This document shows, piece by piece, positions 1 to 7,410 of a stretch of DNA of 11,805 nt. The translations under genes and the position numbers were made by a program. Position 1 is the first letter of the stretch. Every line of letters starts with the position of its first letter. The notes beneath the pieces were generated by a model. That model had not been told where the DNA came from. It saw only the letters and a list, made by a program, of their open reading frames with translations, and ran no database searches. The stretch lies in NCBI GenBank assembly GCA_006226265.1, contig SBHH01000300.1, positions 1 to 11,805 on the forward strand, given 5' to 3'. The stretch is from Alphaproteobacteria bacterium. GTDB taxonomy: Bacteria > Pseudomonadota > Alphaproteobacteria > Sneathiellales > Sneathiellaceae.

Positions 1-696
<696 letters not shown>

Positions 697-724
697 CAAA
701 AAGGCAGGGAGAAAGACCGAAGTA

Positions 725-781
725 ATCGAAGCCGCCTTTGCCTTTGAGGGGAGGGGTGGAATGGGCAAAAACGGCTTCGAT
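725..781. terminator. Large two-part stem-loop downstream of tgt, possible terminator or RNA structure
   Basis: ATCGAAGCCG (725-734) is the exact reverse complement of 772-781. Inside it TTTGCC (737-742) pairs with GGCAAA (764-769), separated from the outer stem by a 2/2 internal loop and leaving a purine-rich loop of about 21 bases. It lies 28 bases after the tgt stop in a convergent intergenic region, where a terminator is expected. Neither side has an immediate T-run, so a classical intrinsic terminator is not certain. It could instead be part of a small RNA. Confidence 0.35.
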
Positions 782-815
782 CAACCTTGGACCATTTCAT
801 CCTTTGCCGAGAATC

Positions 816-830
816 TTAACATATCGTTAA
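816..830. promoter_or_regulatory. CtrA-like full binding site (TTAA-N7-TTAA)
   Basis: TTAA at 816-819 and TTAA at 827-830 are separated by exactly 7 bases, matching the alphaproteobacterial CtrA consensus. A GANTC methylation-type sequence (GAATC, 811-815) directly abuts it. Only one other exact TTAA-N7-TTAA was found in the window, at 11664-11678. The location is unusual because both neighbouring genes converge here, so no annotated gene is an obvious target. This is motif evidence only. Confidence 0.4.
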
Positions 831-840
831 TTTCTGTTTG

Positions 841-869
841 GAGCTTATGGAAGCTCTGCCTTTGCCTTT
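841..869 (+). terminator. Short hairpin with pyrimidine-rich tail, candidate terminator
   Basis: GAGCTT (841-846) and AAGCTC (851-856) form a perfect 6-bp stem with a 4-base loop, followed on the + strand by a T- and C-rich stretch. The tail repeats the 12-mer GCCTTTGCCTTT (858-869), which also occurs at 734-745 in the larger stem-loop. It may stop read-through from tgt, although it is about 145 bases past the stop codon and the tail is not a clean T-run. Confidence 0.3.
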
Positions 870-882
870 CTTACCGGTGAAA

Positions 883-890
883 TTAACCAT
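883..890 (+). promoter_or_regulatory. CtrA-like half site TTAACCAT
   Basis: The exact 8-mer TTAACCAT, described as a CtrA-associated half-site motif in Caulobacter, lies 52 bases beyond the full TTAA-N7-TTAA site at 816-830. Two such motifs within 75 bases strengthen the case for a response-regulator-bound region, but an 8-mer alone is weak evidence. Confidence 0.3.
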
Positions 891-970
891 AATCTTGAAA
901 TATTGCTGCGCGGTTTGCGGGTCTCGTCAGACAGCTATTCACTTCCAATTCACATGTTTTTCACTGATTC

Positions 971-2416
971 TCATGTAGTGTCGACCGGCTTTCCGGGATT
1001 GGCAGCAGATGTTCCGGACGATTTGTTTTCTGCCTCTGTCTCGCCGGAGCTGGCGTCAGGCGACGATGCGGATACAGGTTTTTCCGCCCCGCTGTCCCTC
1101 TCCGGTGCCGGGCGCATGACCCCTGATGCAGGTTTTTCTCCCGTCGTAATCCCGGTCCTGATTGTTGGTGTGCCCGTCTTGCTTGTCAGCATCGAGATCA
1201 GCCGGTCAATGATATAGAAGAGCAGCTCGACGCTGTATCCGGAGAGGAAAGCGACCGCAAGGGGACTGAAATTTGTGAGGTCGGTGGAGCCCAGCTTGAT
1301 TGTGGCAACCGCATGGCTTGTCCCGGCGCTCAATGAGTGTAGTTCCGCCGGTCCGTCATAGAACAGGAAACTCGCCATGATCCCGGCAAGCGGGCCTTGT
1401 GTGATGCGGAGACTATAGTCGATATGCGAATTGAGCGAGAAAGTGAGCTGGTCGATCTCCTTCGGCAACTTGCGAAGCACATAGAAGGAGGCACCGAGCA
1501 GCCCGTAGAGAATGGGCAGCACATAGCTTGAAAGCGCATGCAGCACATACTGGGCGGAGACATAGTGAACCCGCACCTTGGCCTCGTTCGACAGGCTGCT
1601 GTAGCCCGGCTGCTCCCAGGTCTGGTTGAGAAAAAAAATCACCGTTCCCCAGGTCTTGTTCCAGTTCTTGAGTTGAATGATTTCCGCATCGCGCCAGGAC
1701 AGATATTCGTCGATCCGCCGGTTGAGATCCTGGATATCGGCGGGTGTACTCGTTGCGGCGACGGTGCCGATGGCTCCGACTGTGCCGGTATCGCGCGCGG
1801 CTTTTGTTTCCACCGACATCCCGGAAGCGGGGGAAACAGCGCTCTCCATGGCCGTGGAGGAAGCACTCGTGCCCCTGTCCGATGATCCGTCCTCGGTGGT
1901 GAACAGGTCGGCTTTCAAATCATGCAGCTTGTCCGTCTGTTTGCCGATATCGGTCACCAGCGTATTGCCGATGGACCAGAAGATCTGGATGACGATGAGA
2001 GCGATCAGGGTGCCGATGGAAAGCGACTTGTAGACGAAGGCGCATTTGGTCGAGAAGGGCACATCGTTCCGCCGCCTGAGATGGGCAAGCAGGCCGTTTT
2101 GATGCAATTGCGGATCAAACGTTGCCTTGATGCTGTCGACGGTGATGGGCGACAGGGCGCTTGCCAGCAGTTCGTAGGCTTCCCAGAAACGGGCGATCTG
2201 AGAAGGCGAGAGCAGGTTTCGGTCCATCGCATCCTGCGTTTCCATGATGGTCTTAACGATGCTGCCATCGACCTTGATGCTGCGCTCCGATGCGGTCATC
2301 AGCATCAACTGGGTATTGGTTATGCAGGAGGTAAGAACGGTCTGTCTTAGCGAGTCCGGCTTTTCCTCCTCGATTGCGTCGGGTTTGCGCGCAAACCGGT
2401 CTTTGAACAATTGCAT
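971..2416 (-). CDS. Membrane protein of unknown function with a low-complexity loop
   Basis: A 481-residue protein of no family I recognise. The start is supported by AAAAGGAG (2424-2431), 7 bases before the ATG. Visible layout: a soluble N-terminal region of about 130 residues; a clear membrane segment at about 131-153; a loop of about 140 residues containing a Ser/Thr/Ala/Gly-rich stretch (about 178-225) and then a polar helical region (226-265); a second membrane segment at about 293-314; possibly a short hydrophobic segment near 342-352; a last membrane segment at about 384-408; and a disordered Ser/Pro/Glu-rich tail. The segment around 300-320 (YGLLGASFYVLRKL) is the best-defined motif. 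It is transcribed alone, convergent with tgt and divergent from the ArsC/Spx-like gene. Hydrophobicity supports a membrane protein, but neither topology nor function can be given. Confidence 0.85.
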   Translation of the reverse strand: MQLFKDRFARKPDAIEEEKPDSLRQTVLTSCITNTQLMLMTASERSIKVDGSIVKTIMETQDAMDRNLLSPSQIARFWEAYELLASALSPITVDSIKATFDPQLHQNGLLAHLRRRNDVPFSTKCAFVYKSLSIGTLIALIVIQIFWSIGNTLVTDIGKQTDKLHDLKADLFTTEDGSSDRGTSASSTAMESAVSPASGMSVETKAARDTGTVGAIGTVAATSTPADIQDLNRRIDEYLSWRDAEIIQLKNWNKTWGTVIFFLNQTWEQPGYSSLSNEAKVRVHYVSAQYVLHALSSYVLPILYGLLGASFYVLRKLPKEIDQLTFSLNSHIDYSLRITQGPLAGIMASFLFYDGPAELHSLSAGTSHAVATIKLGSTDLTNFSPLAVAFLSGYSVELLFYIIDRLISMLTSKTGTPTIRTGITTGEKPASGVMRPAPERDSGAEKPVSASSPDASSGETEAENKSSGTSAANPGKPVDTT

Positions 2417-2561
2417 CTTCCGACTCCTTTTCAGGCGGGACGCCTAAAGCCGGCCATTTGTGATAAATGAGCGGCCGGAAGGTCCGGTGCGGGTCTTGTC
2501 TACGGACGGAACGAAGGGTAAGAAAGGAAAACGGAAGAGAGTAAGGAAGCGGAGGCGTTAC
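2417..2561. promoter_or_regulatory. Divergent intergenic region with two inverted repeats
   Basis: This 145-base stretch must carry the promoters of the membrane-protein gene (-) and the ArsC/Spx-like gene (+). AGGCG-GGA-CGCCT (2433-2445) is a perfect 5-bp inverted repeat next to the Shine-Dalgarno sequence of the membrane-protein gene. CCGGCC (2450-2455) and GGCCGG (2473-2478) form a second repeat, with ATTT/AAAT inside it and a 4-base bulge. From about 2515 to 2556 the + strand is strikingly purine-rich. I could not place convincing -35/-10 boxes. Confidence 0.35.
2551..2555 (+). promoter_or_regulatory. Ribosome binding site GGAGG that fixes the GTG start of the ArsC/Spx-like gene
   Basis: GGAGG ends 6 bases before GTG at 2562-2564. 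It decides between this start and an in-frame GTG 102 bases upstream. The upstream choice would add an implausible, extremely Lys/Arg-rich leader ahead of a protein whose homologues begin at the first beta strand. Confidence 0.75.
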
Positions 2562-2915
2562 GTGATCATCTATGGCATCAGAAATTGCGATACCTGCAGG
2601 AAGGCCCTTAAATGGCTGGAAGAAGAGGGGATAGAACACCGCTTTCATGATTTCCGCAAAGACGGGCTCGCGCAGGAAAAGGTTGCAGGCTGGCTCCGGA
2701 CGGCGGGGGCGGACATTTTGGTCAACCGGCGGGGCACAACCTATCGCAAGCTTGCTGATGATGAGAAGGCGGCGCTTGACGGCCCGGGCGCGGCGGCGCT
2801 TCTGACAGCGCAACCGACATTGATGAAGCGGCCCGTTTTCGAAACCGCAAGCGGCCTTGTCATTGGCTTCAAGGACACAGAAAAAGCCGCGCTTCGCAAA
2901 ACGACGGGCGGCTAG
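2562..2915 (+). CDS. ArsC/Spx/YffB-family thioredoxin-fold protein
   Basis: A small cytoplasmic protein of 117 residues. It begins with a beta strand followed by YGIRNCDTCRKALKWLEE, then HDFRKDGL, as in the ArsC/Spx/YffB family. It has a CxxC pair (CDTC) at the N-terminus of the first helix. VNRRGTTYRKL aligns with the conserved N-R-G/S-T-Y/W-R motif, and LMKRPVFE matches the family's cis-Pro region (usually I-K-R-P-V). Length is normal. Overall it is closest to YffB, a thiol-dependent reductase of unproven substrate; a true arsenate reductase is possible but no other ars gene is nearby. The stop is only 22 bases from the convergent stop of the PAS_5-like gene. Confidence 0.85.
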   Translation: MIIYGIRNCDTCRKALKWLEEEGIEHRFHDFRKDGLAQEKVAGWLRTAGADILVNRRGTTYRKLADDEKAALDGPGAAALLTAQPTLMKRPVFETASGLVIGFKDTEKAALRKTTGG

Positions 2916-2937
2916 GGAGACAGGCTTCGGCGCGCGG

Positions 2938-3966
2938 CTATTTCAGCTTCTGGATATAGCAGAGAACATGGTCGATATCTATCTGGTTCTCGCTGAGCGG
3001 CAGGGCGATCACCCGAAGGGTCACTTCGTCGGCCATGGCGGGGAAAAACTCCGTTCCATGGGCGGGCTTGCCGGAATAGGCAACTTCCCGCGCATGTTCC
3101 ATGATCCAGTCGAGCACCATTGGTGAAAACTCGAAACCGGGTTCGTATTCCTCCATCATGGTGGCGCGAAGATCGCCCGAAAAACCGGGTTTCAACTGCA
3201 ACCGGCCGGAGGCGGGATCGCATTGCACAAGTGCACAGCTCGGCCAGTATTTGCCGACCGTGCGGATATCGAGATTATGCCAGCTCGGGTAGCGGTTTCC
3301 TTCGCGGATATCCATCCAGTAGGTCAGGATATCGGGTGTCACCGCCTTCTTGCGCCAGCCCTGACCCGCAGCCGGGCGGGCCCAGCCGTTGCGCCGGGGC
3401 GGCGGTTTCATATAGGCGGGCGGGGGGGTCGGCTCGGCAGGTTCCGGCGCCTGCTTTTTCAGGAAGGGACGGCGGAAGAAGCCTTTCTTCGGCGCAGGTT
3501 CCACCACCGGTGCCGGATCTGTTTCTGGCTGAACTACATCCGCTTGTACGGGCGTTATTTCCCGGGCGGCCTTCGCATGTTCCTGATCGATCAGCTTCTG
3601 CAGCGGCAGTTTCTTTTTCAGCGCTCCGCCAGAGGGGGCGTTTACCGTGCCGGATATAGGGCCCGGCGTTGTTTCAATCCCTACCTCGGATGTTTTGTCG
3701 AGCGGAGCAGGGAGATCTTCCCGAAGTGGTGCCGGTTCAGATGCCGGCGTCACTTTCGCTTTCGTCTTCACAGGGGCCGGCCGCGCGGCCGGGGCCGGAC
3801 GGCTTGCCTCCAGTTCATCCGCGAGCGCCTGTAAACGGTCCGTAATGTCACCTTTCAGCTTTTTGGGCCCGCTTACAGCTCCTTTCGGGCGCCGGACCTC
3901 GATGCGTGACAGGGACGCTGCATCCGCGATGGTTTCCAGTTCGCTATTGTCAATCTGCTCACGCAT
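2938..3966 (-). CDS. PAS_5-like domain protein with long disordered N-terminus, third gene of ParA cassette
   Basis: 342 residues. Residues 1-50 include a short amphipathic stretch. About 55-205 are low complexity, rich in Pro, Ala and Lys with basic patches (for example KKGFFRRPFLKK at 160-171), and are probably disordered. The C-terminal 130 residues (about 211-340) form a compact domain starting LTYWMDIREGNRYP, with LDIRTVGKYWP and ending VIALPLSENQIDIDHVL; I read this as the PAS_5 family, common in Alphaproteobacteria, of unknown ligand. No signal peptide or membrane segment is visible. The start is 15 bases after the stop of the RHH gene, with only a weak GGA upstream, so translation may be coupled. 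As part of the ParA/RHH unit it may be a cargo or adaptor protein, which is inference. Confidence 0.82.
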   Translation of the reverse strand: MREQIDNSELETIADAASLSRIEVRRPKGAVSGPKKLKGDITDRLQALADELEASRPAPAARPAPVKTKAKVTPASEPAPLREDLPAPLDKTSEVGIETTPGPISGTVNAPSGGALKKKLPLQKLIDQEHAKAAREITPVQADVVQPETDPAPVVEPAPKKGFFRRPFLKKQAPEPAEPTPPPAYMKPPPRRNGWARPAAGQGWRKKAVTPDILTYWMDIREGNRYPSWHNLDIRTVGKYWPSCALVQCDPASGRLQLKPGFSGDLRATMMEEYEPGFEFSPMVLDWIMEHAREVAYSGKPAHGTEFFPAMADEVTLRVIALPLSENQIDIDHVLCYIQKLK

Positions 3967-3981
3967 GACGGCGGTTCCGAT

Positions 3982-4683
3982 TTAAAGGGACGTTTTATCA
4001 AGAATGCAGGCACAGGTTTGCGGCAGGATTTCCGCGCCATGATTGGCGACGTACTCTTCCAGGGCCGCTTCAAATATGGACTGGGCCGACATCTGGGTAT
4101 GCGCGGCAATCAGTTTTAGCCGAAGGTGGTCTTTTGGCACCATGCGGACGGAAATCCGGATGCGGCCGAGGCCGTCGCGCTTCAGTTTCGATACCTCATC
4201 GGCAATCTGTTCATAGTGGGCAGCCGCCGGGCTGTTCGCCGCTGCGTTCAGAATATCTTCCGCGCCTTGGGCCGGATCTTCCTGCAGATCGTCTTCCGCC
4301 TCCTCCTGCGTATGGGATGCGGTGATGCCTGCGACACGCTGCAAAAGGCGGTTGTCGCGGACGGCCTGCTTGCTCCGCTCGACGAAACTGTGACGTTCGA
4401 TCGCCGCTTCGGGAGTGGAACTCAAATGCTCTTCGGTCGGAGCGGACTGATGCGGCTCATCGAGCTGCGGTGCAGCGGTCGTCTCCTCCGGTGCCATGGA
4501 AACATCAGCCTCTTCATGATGGTCGGCGGCTTCGCGGACGCGATCATAAATGCGGGAAACGCGGCTGGATCTTTGCCGGCCGCCATCTTCATCCAGCAGG
4601 GCCCGGGGTGCCATGACGGGGCTGGCCGGGGATGCCTTGCCCTTGGGGGCGATCAGGGAACTTGTTAAAAATGCTGCTTTCAT
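3982..4683 (-). CDS. Ribbon-helix-helix protein with long acidic N-terminus, putative ParA partner
   Basis: 233 residues. The C-terminal part, about 173-215, reads as a ribbon-helix-helix fold: strand RIRISVRM, helix PKDHLRLKLIAAHTQ, turn, helix MSAQSIFEAALEEYV. It is preceded by about 170 residues with little predicted order, basic in the first 50 and acidic (many Glu and Asp) in the middle. Small RHH proteins with flexible N-termini are the usual partners of short ParA ATPases (ParG, omega): the RHH binds DNA and the N-terminus stimulates the ATPase. This one is much longer than ParG. It starts 32 bases after the ParA stop, with GAGGTAGGA just upstream, and is followed 15 bases later by the PAS_5-like gene. 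Partner role is inferred from gene order and fold. Confidence 0.82.
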   Translation of the reverse strand: MKAAFLTSSLIAPKGKASPASPVMAPRALLDEDGGRQRSSRVSRIYDRVREAADHHEEADVSMAPEETTAAPQLDEPHQSAPTEEHLSSTPEAAIERHSFVERSKQAVRDNRLLQRVAGITASHTQEEAEDDLQEDPAQGAEDILNAAANSPAAAHYEQIADEVSKLKRDGLGRIRISVRMVPKDHLRLKLIAAHTQMSAQSIFEAALEEYVANHGAEILPQTCACILDKTSL

Positions 4684-4715
4684 GTCAGTCCTACCTCTTT
4701 TACCGGCCGGGCCGT

Positions 4716-5411
4716 TCAGTTATAGACCGCGCCATTGCTGACGCTTGCGGCCATCTGGGCCTGCGGCATGACGGAGGCCGTGCTTGTCTCCATGCGATCC
4801 AGGCGTTCGCCGATATAGGCCCAGAGCTTGGTGATCTCCTCGCTCGACTTGGAGGCGGGGCTGAGTTCCATCGTCGTTCGCCCGTCGATCATGCTGGCGG
4901 CGAAATCGACGCGCTGATGAATGACCGAGGGTGCCAGTGTGCCATGCTGCGAGAGGGCAATGGCGGCTTCGCTCGTGATACGGGCGCGGGGTGTCGCGCC
5001 GTTGACCACGAAGATGAGCGGGGTATTGAGACCCTCGGCAAGCTCCACCGTGGCGCCGACAGCACGCAGATCATGCGGGCTCGGTCGGGTCGGAATGATC
5101 AGAAGATCGGACAGGCCGATCACGTTTGCAATTGTCGAGGTAATGGCAGGTGGCGTATCGACGATGAGAAGATTGATCCCCATCTGCTCCATCCGGCCGA
5201 TGTCGGCACCCAGCCGCTCGACCGTGGTGCGGGCAAACAGGGGGGTTTCCGCCTCGCGCTCGTTCCACCACTCGGAGAGGCTGCCCTGCGGATCGGTATC
5301 GACCAGGGCCACCGGGCCGTATCCGGCCATTTCGGCCTGTACGGCAAGATGGCCGGCCAGGGTCGTCTTGCCCGAACCGCCTTTTTGTGATGCCACTGCA
5401 ATTACCTTCAT
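4716..5411 (-). CDS. ParA/MinD-family ATPase, first gene of cassette
   Basis: 231-residue cytoplasmic P-loop ATPase of the short ParA type, without an N-terminal helix-turn-helix. The deviant Walker A KGGSGKTT is at residues 10-17 with the signature lysine K10, Walker A' DTDPQGS at 38-44, and Walker B LLIVDTPP at 81-88. Such ATPases dimerise on ATP, bind nucleoid DNA non-specifically and move DNA or protein cargo through a partner that stimulates hydrolysis. The start at 5411 is chosen because AGGAG lies 7 bases upstream and the family begins at this strand (MKVIAVASQKGG); an in-frame ATG 26 codons upstream lacks support. It is followed by the RHH and PAS_5-like genes. A chromosomal parAB pair is unlikely, since no ParB is present; an orphan positioning ATPase fits better. 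Confidence 0.92.
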   Translation of the reverse strand: MKVIAVASQKGGSGKTTLAGHLAVQAEMAGYGPVALVDTDPQGSLSEWWNEREAETPLFARTTVERLGADIGRMEQMGINLLIVDTPPAITSTIANVIGLSDLLIIPTRPSPHDLRAVGATVELAEGLNTPLIFVVNGATPRARITSEAAIALSQHGTLAPSVIHQRVDFAASMIDGRTTMELSPASKSSEEITKLWAYIGERLDRMETSTASVMPQAQMAASVSNGAVYN

Positions 5412-5418
5412 CAGAATT

Positions 5419-5423
5419 CTCCT
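5419..5423 (-). promoter_or_regulatory. Ribosome binding site AGGAG of the ParA-like gene
   Basis: On the minus strand AGGAG stands 7 bases before ATG (5409-5411). It favours this start over the in-frame ATG at 5487-5489, which would add 26 residues ahead of the conserved first beta strand. Confidence 0.7.
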
Positions 5424-5547
5424 GCTCGGGTCTTGTGAACGGGCCGTCAACTGCGCAGGCGCATCAGGGACGGCTCGGTCTTTGTCCATGGAGAGAAAAA
5501 TTAGCGATGAAAACTTAAAACAAGATTACGAATTAATGCCAATATTC

Positions 5548-5570
5548 TTAAAATTAGTGACAAATTTTAA
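5548..5570. promoter_or_regulatory. AT-rich palindrome upstream of the ParA/RHH/PAS_5 cassette, candidate operator
   Basis: TTAAAATT and AATTTTAA form a perfect 8-bp inverted repeat around a 7-base spacer (AGTGACA), about 140 bases upstream of the ParA-like start. AAAATTAG in its left half (5550-5557) recurs at 5497-5504, 53 bases away. RHH partners of ParA ATPases commonly bind repeats in their own promoter, so this is the best candidate for autoregulation. The 221-base gap between nadK and the ParA-like gene is AT-rich from about 5495 to 5600, unlike the flanking genes. Confidence 0.35.
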
Positions 5571-5609
5571 ACAAAATCAAATGCTTATGAAATAACTGAA
5601 TGCACAGGC

Positions 5610-5630
5610 GCGGTTAAGAGTGAATACCGC
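5610..5630 (-). terminator. Short hairpin just after nadK, weak terminator candidate
   Basis: GCGGT and ACCGC form a perfect 5-bp GC-rich stem with an 11-base loop, starting 2 bases after the nadK stop. No T-run follows on the minus strand, so it may only protect the 3' end or may be incidental. Confidence 0.2.
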
Positions 5631-5632
5631 TT

Positions 5633-6391
5633 TTATAAAATAAATTGTTCGTCCAGTATTCTCTTTTCGAGATTATGTTCCGGGTCGAACAGCAAGCGGA
5701 GCATGACATCGCGCTTTTCCTCCACCATAACCCGGTCGACATCGCGGATTTCAACGGCATCGGCGGTCGCGCTGACGGGCCGTTTGTTCGCTTCCAGCAC
5801 GTTCAGTTCGATTTTCGCTTCCCGCGGCAGAATCGCGCCGCGCCAGCGACGCGGCCGGAAAGCACTGATCGGGGTCAGCGCCAGCACGCCCGCATTGACC
5901 GGCAGGATAGGGCCGTGCGCGGAATAGTTATAGGCGGTGCTGCCCGCAGGGGTCGCGATCAGCACCCCGTCGCAGGTCAATTCCGATACCTTGACATGAC
6001 CGTCGATGGCAATCCGGATCTTGGCGGTCTGGCGGCTCTCGCGAAGGAGCGAGACCTCGTTGATGGCAAGCGCTTCATGCTCTACCCCGTGCATATCGAC
6101 GGCGGTCATTTTCAGAGGATGCAGCCTGGTGATCTCGCCGGCCTTTAGCCGCTCGATCAAGCCTTCTTCCCGGTAGGTATTCAGCAGGAAGCCGATGGTG
6201 CCCTTATTCATGCCGTAAATTGGCAGGTTGAAAGCCATGAAGGAATGCATGGTTTCCAGCATGAAGCCATCGCCGCCAAGCGCTACGATCACTTCCGCCT
6301 TGTCGAGAGAGACATGACCATACCGTCCGGTCAGGCTTTCGAGGGCGGTTTGTGCATCCTCGGTCTCACTCGCCGTAAAATAGATGTTCAT
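5633..6391 (-). CDS. nadK: NAD kinase
   Basis: Phosphorylates NAD to NADP using ATP or polyphosphate, in the cytoplasm. 252 residues, normal for the short alphaproteobacterial form. The catalytic GGDG motif is at 39-42 ([10 protein letters not shown]), the NE pair of the NAD site at 111-112 (AINEVSLL), and the conserved glycine-rich stretch TPAGSTAY at 147-154, followed by SAHGPILP. All expected key residues are present. The start lies 6 bases after the moaA stop with only a weak GG upstream, so translation is probably coupled to moaA. Last gene of the 11486-5633 run. Confidence 0.97.
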   Translation of the reverse strand: MNIYFTASETEDAQTALESLTGRYGHVSLDKAEVIVALGGDGFMLETMHSFMAFNLPIYGMNKGTIGFLLNTYREEGLIERLKAGEITRLHPLKMTAVDMHGVEHEALAINEVSLLRESRQTAKIRIAIDGHVKVSELTCDGVLIATPAGSTAYNYSAHGPILPVNAGVLALTPISAFRPRRWRGAILPREAKIELNVLEANKRPVSATADAVEIRDVDRVMVEEKRDVMLRLLFDPEHNLEKRILDEQFIL

Positions 6392-6397
6392 CCGCGC

Positions 6398-7390
6398 CTA
6401 GCCACCTGTCACATTCATATGGCGGGGAACGGCTGGCTGGCCGTCAGTCTGCCGGTTGATGACAAAGTCATGACCCTTGGGCTTGCGTCCGATCGCCGCG
6501 TCGATGGCGGTGTCGAGGGCGGCATATCCGCCGGGTCCGCGCAGGACTTTCTTCAAGTCGGCGTTGTCCTCCTGTCCGAGGCACATATAAAGCATACCTG
6601 TGCAGGTCAGCCGGACGCGGTTGCAGCTTTCGCAGAAGTTATGGGAAAGCGGTGTGATAAAACCTACCCGCCCGCCGGTTTCGGCGCAGTCGAAATAATC
6701 CGATGGCCCGCCGGTTCGGTAGGTGGAAGGGGCGAGGGTCCAGGTTTCGTTGAGTTGCTGCTTCACCTCCGAGAGCGGCAGATACTGGTCGGAGCGGAGA
6801 CCGTCGATCTCGCCCATCGGCATGGTCTCGATAAAGGTGATATCCATGCCCTTTTCGCCGCACCAGCGGATTAGCGCATCAAATTCCGTATCGTTGAAGC
6901 CTTTCATGGCGACGGTATTGATCTTGATTTTAAGCCCGGCCTTTTGCGCGGCTTCGATCCCCTTCATCACTTTCTCGAAATTGCCCCAGCGGGTGATATC
7001 CTGAAAGCGGTAGGGATCGAGCGTGTCGAGCGAGACATTGAGCCGCCGCACGCCGGCGTCATAAAGCTCGTCCGCATATTTCGCGAGCTGGCTGCCGTTG
7101 GTGGTCAGCGTCAGTTCGTCCAGTTCCCCGCTTTTGAGATAGAGGCCAAGGCTCCGGAACAATTCCATGATTCCCTTGCGGACCAGGGGTTCTCCGCCGG
7201 TGATGCGAAGCTTGCGTACGCCCTTGCGGACGAAGGCGGCAGCGATCTGCTCCAGTTCCTCAAGGCTCAGCACGTCCTTTTTTGGTAAAAAGGTCATGTT
7301 TTCCGACATGCAGTATTTGCAGCGGAAGTCGCACCGGTCCGTCACGGAAATCCGGAGATAGGTTATCTCTCTGCCAAATGGATCAATCAT
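6398..7390 (-). CDS. moaA: GTP 3',8-cyclase (MoaA), molybdenum cofactor synthesis
   Basis: Radical SAM enzyme that, with MoaC, converts GTP to cyclic pyranopterin monophosphate, the first step of molybdenum cofactor synthesis. 330 residues, normal length. The N-terminal cluster cysteines are C20, C24 and C27 (RCDFRCKYC); the SAM-binding GGEP motif is in [10 protein letters not shown]; the C-terminal cluster cysteines are C253, C256 and C270 ([12 protein letters not shown] onward); and the protein ends in the diglycine required for activity. The start at MIDPFGR fits the family, but no Shine-Dalgarno sequence is well placed; a palindrome occupies the site. The other moa genes are not in the window. 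Confidence 0.97.
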   Translation of the reverse strand: MIDPFGREITYLRISVTDRCDFRCKYCMSENMTFLPKKDVLSLEELEQIAAAFVRKGVRKLRITGGEPLVRKGIMELFRSLGLYLKSGELDELTLTTNGSQLAKYADELYDAGVRRLNVSLDTLDPYRFQDITRWGNFEKVMKGIEAAQKAGLKIKINTVAMKGFNDTEFDALIRWCGEKGMDITFIETMPMGEIDGLRSDQYLPLSEVKQQLNETWTLAPSTYRTGGPSDYFDCAETGGRVGFITPLSHNFCESCNRVRLTCTGMLYMCLGQEDNADLKKVLRGPGGYAALDTAIDAAIGRKPKGHDFVINRQTDGQPAVPRHMNVTGG

Positions 7391-7396
7391 ACCCTT

Positions 7397-7410
7397 AAGA
7401 ATATATTCTT
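7397..7410. repeat. Perfect 14-bp palindrome immediately upstream of moaA
   Basis: AAGAATATATTCTT is self-complementary over its whole length and ends 6 bases before the moaA ATG, in the 50-base gap after the DUF2336 gene. As RNA it could form a 5-bp A/U-rich hairpin with a TATA loop, separating GGAAG from the start codon. It may equally be a protein-binding site or chance in an AT-rich gap. Confidence 0.3.

Noticed and set aside
785..890. Possible tiny minus-strand genes in the tgt downstream gap
   Set aside because: Start codons have either no Shine-Dalgarno sequence or one at zero spacing, and the products are short and biased.
963..975. 13-mer ACTGATTCTCATG shared (inverted) with 11616-11628
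   Set aside because: One or two 13-base matches are expected by chance in a window of this size, and the flanks do not match.
2460..2561. N-terminal extension of the ArsC/Spx-like protein from an upstream GTG
   Set aside because: It would add a very Lys/Arg-rich leader caused by the purine-rich ribosome-site region; GGAGG 6 bases before GTG at 2562 and the family's usual start fit better.
3120..3834. Two + strand frames of about 180-200 residues opposite the PAS_5-like gene
   Set aside because: They are antisense to a gene with a recognisable domain, and their composition is Arg/Pro/Ser-rich as expected for shadow frames in GC-rich DNA.
4632..5390. Long open frame on the + strand opposite the ParA-like gene
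   Set aside because: It is antisense to a gene with intact Walker motifs, its translation resembles no family, and no ribosome site supports it.
4716..5411. Chromosomal parAB segregation locus
   Set aside because: The ATPase has no ParB-type neighbour and no parS-like sequence was noticed; the RHH and PAS_5 neighbours point to another kind of ParA system.
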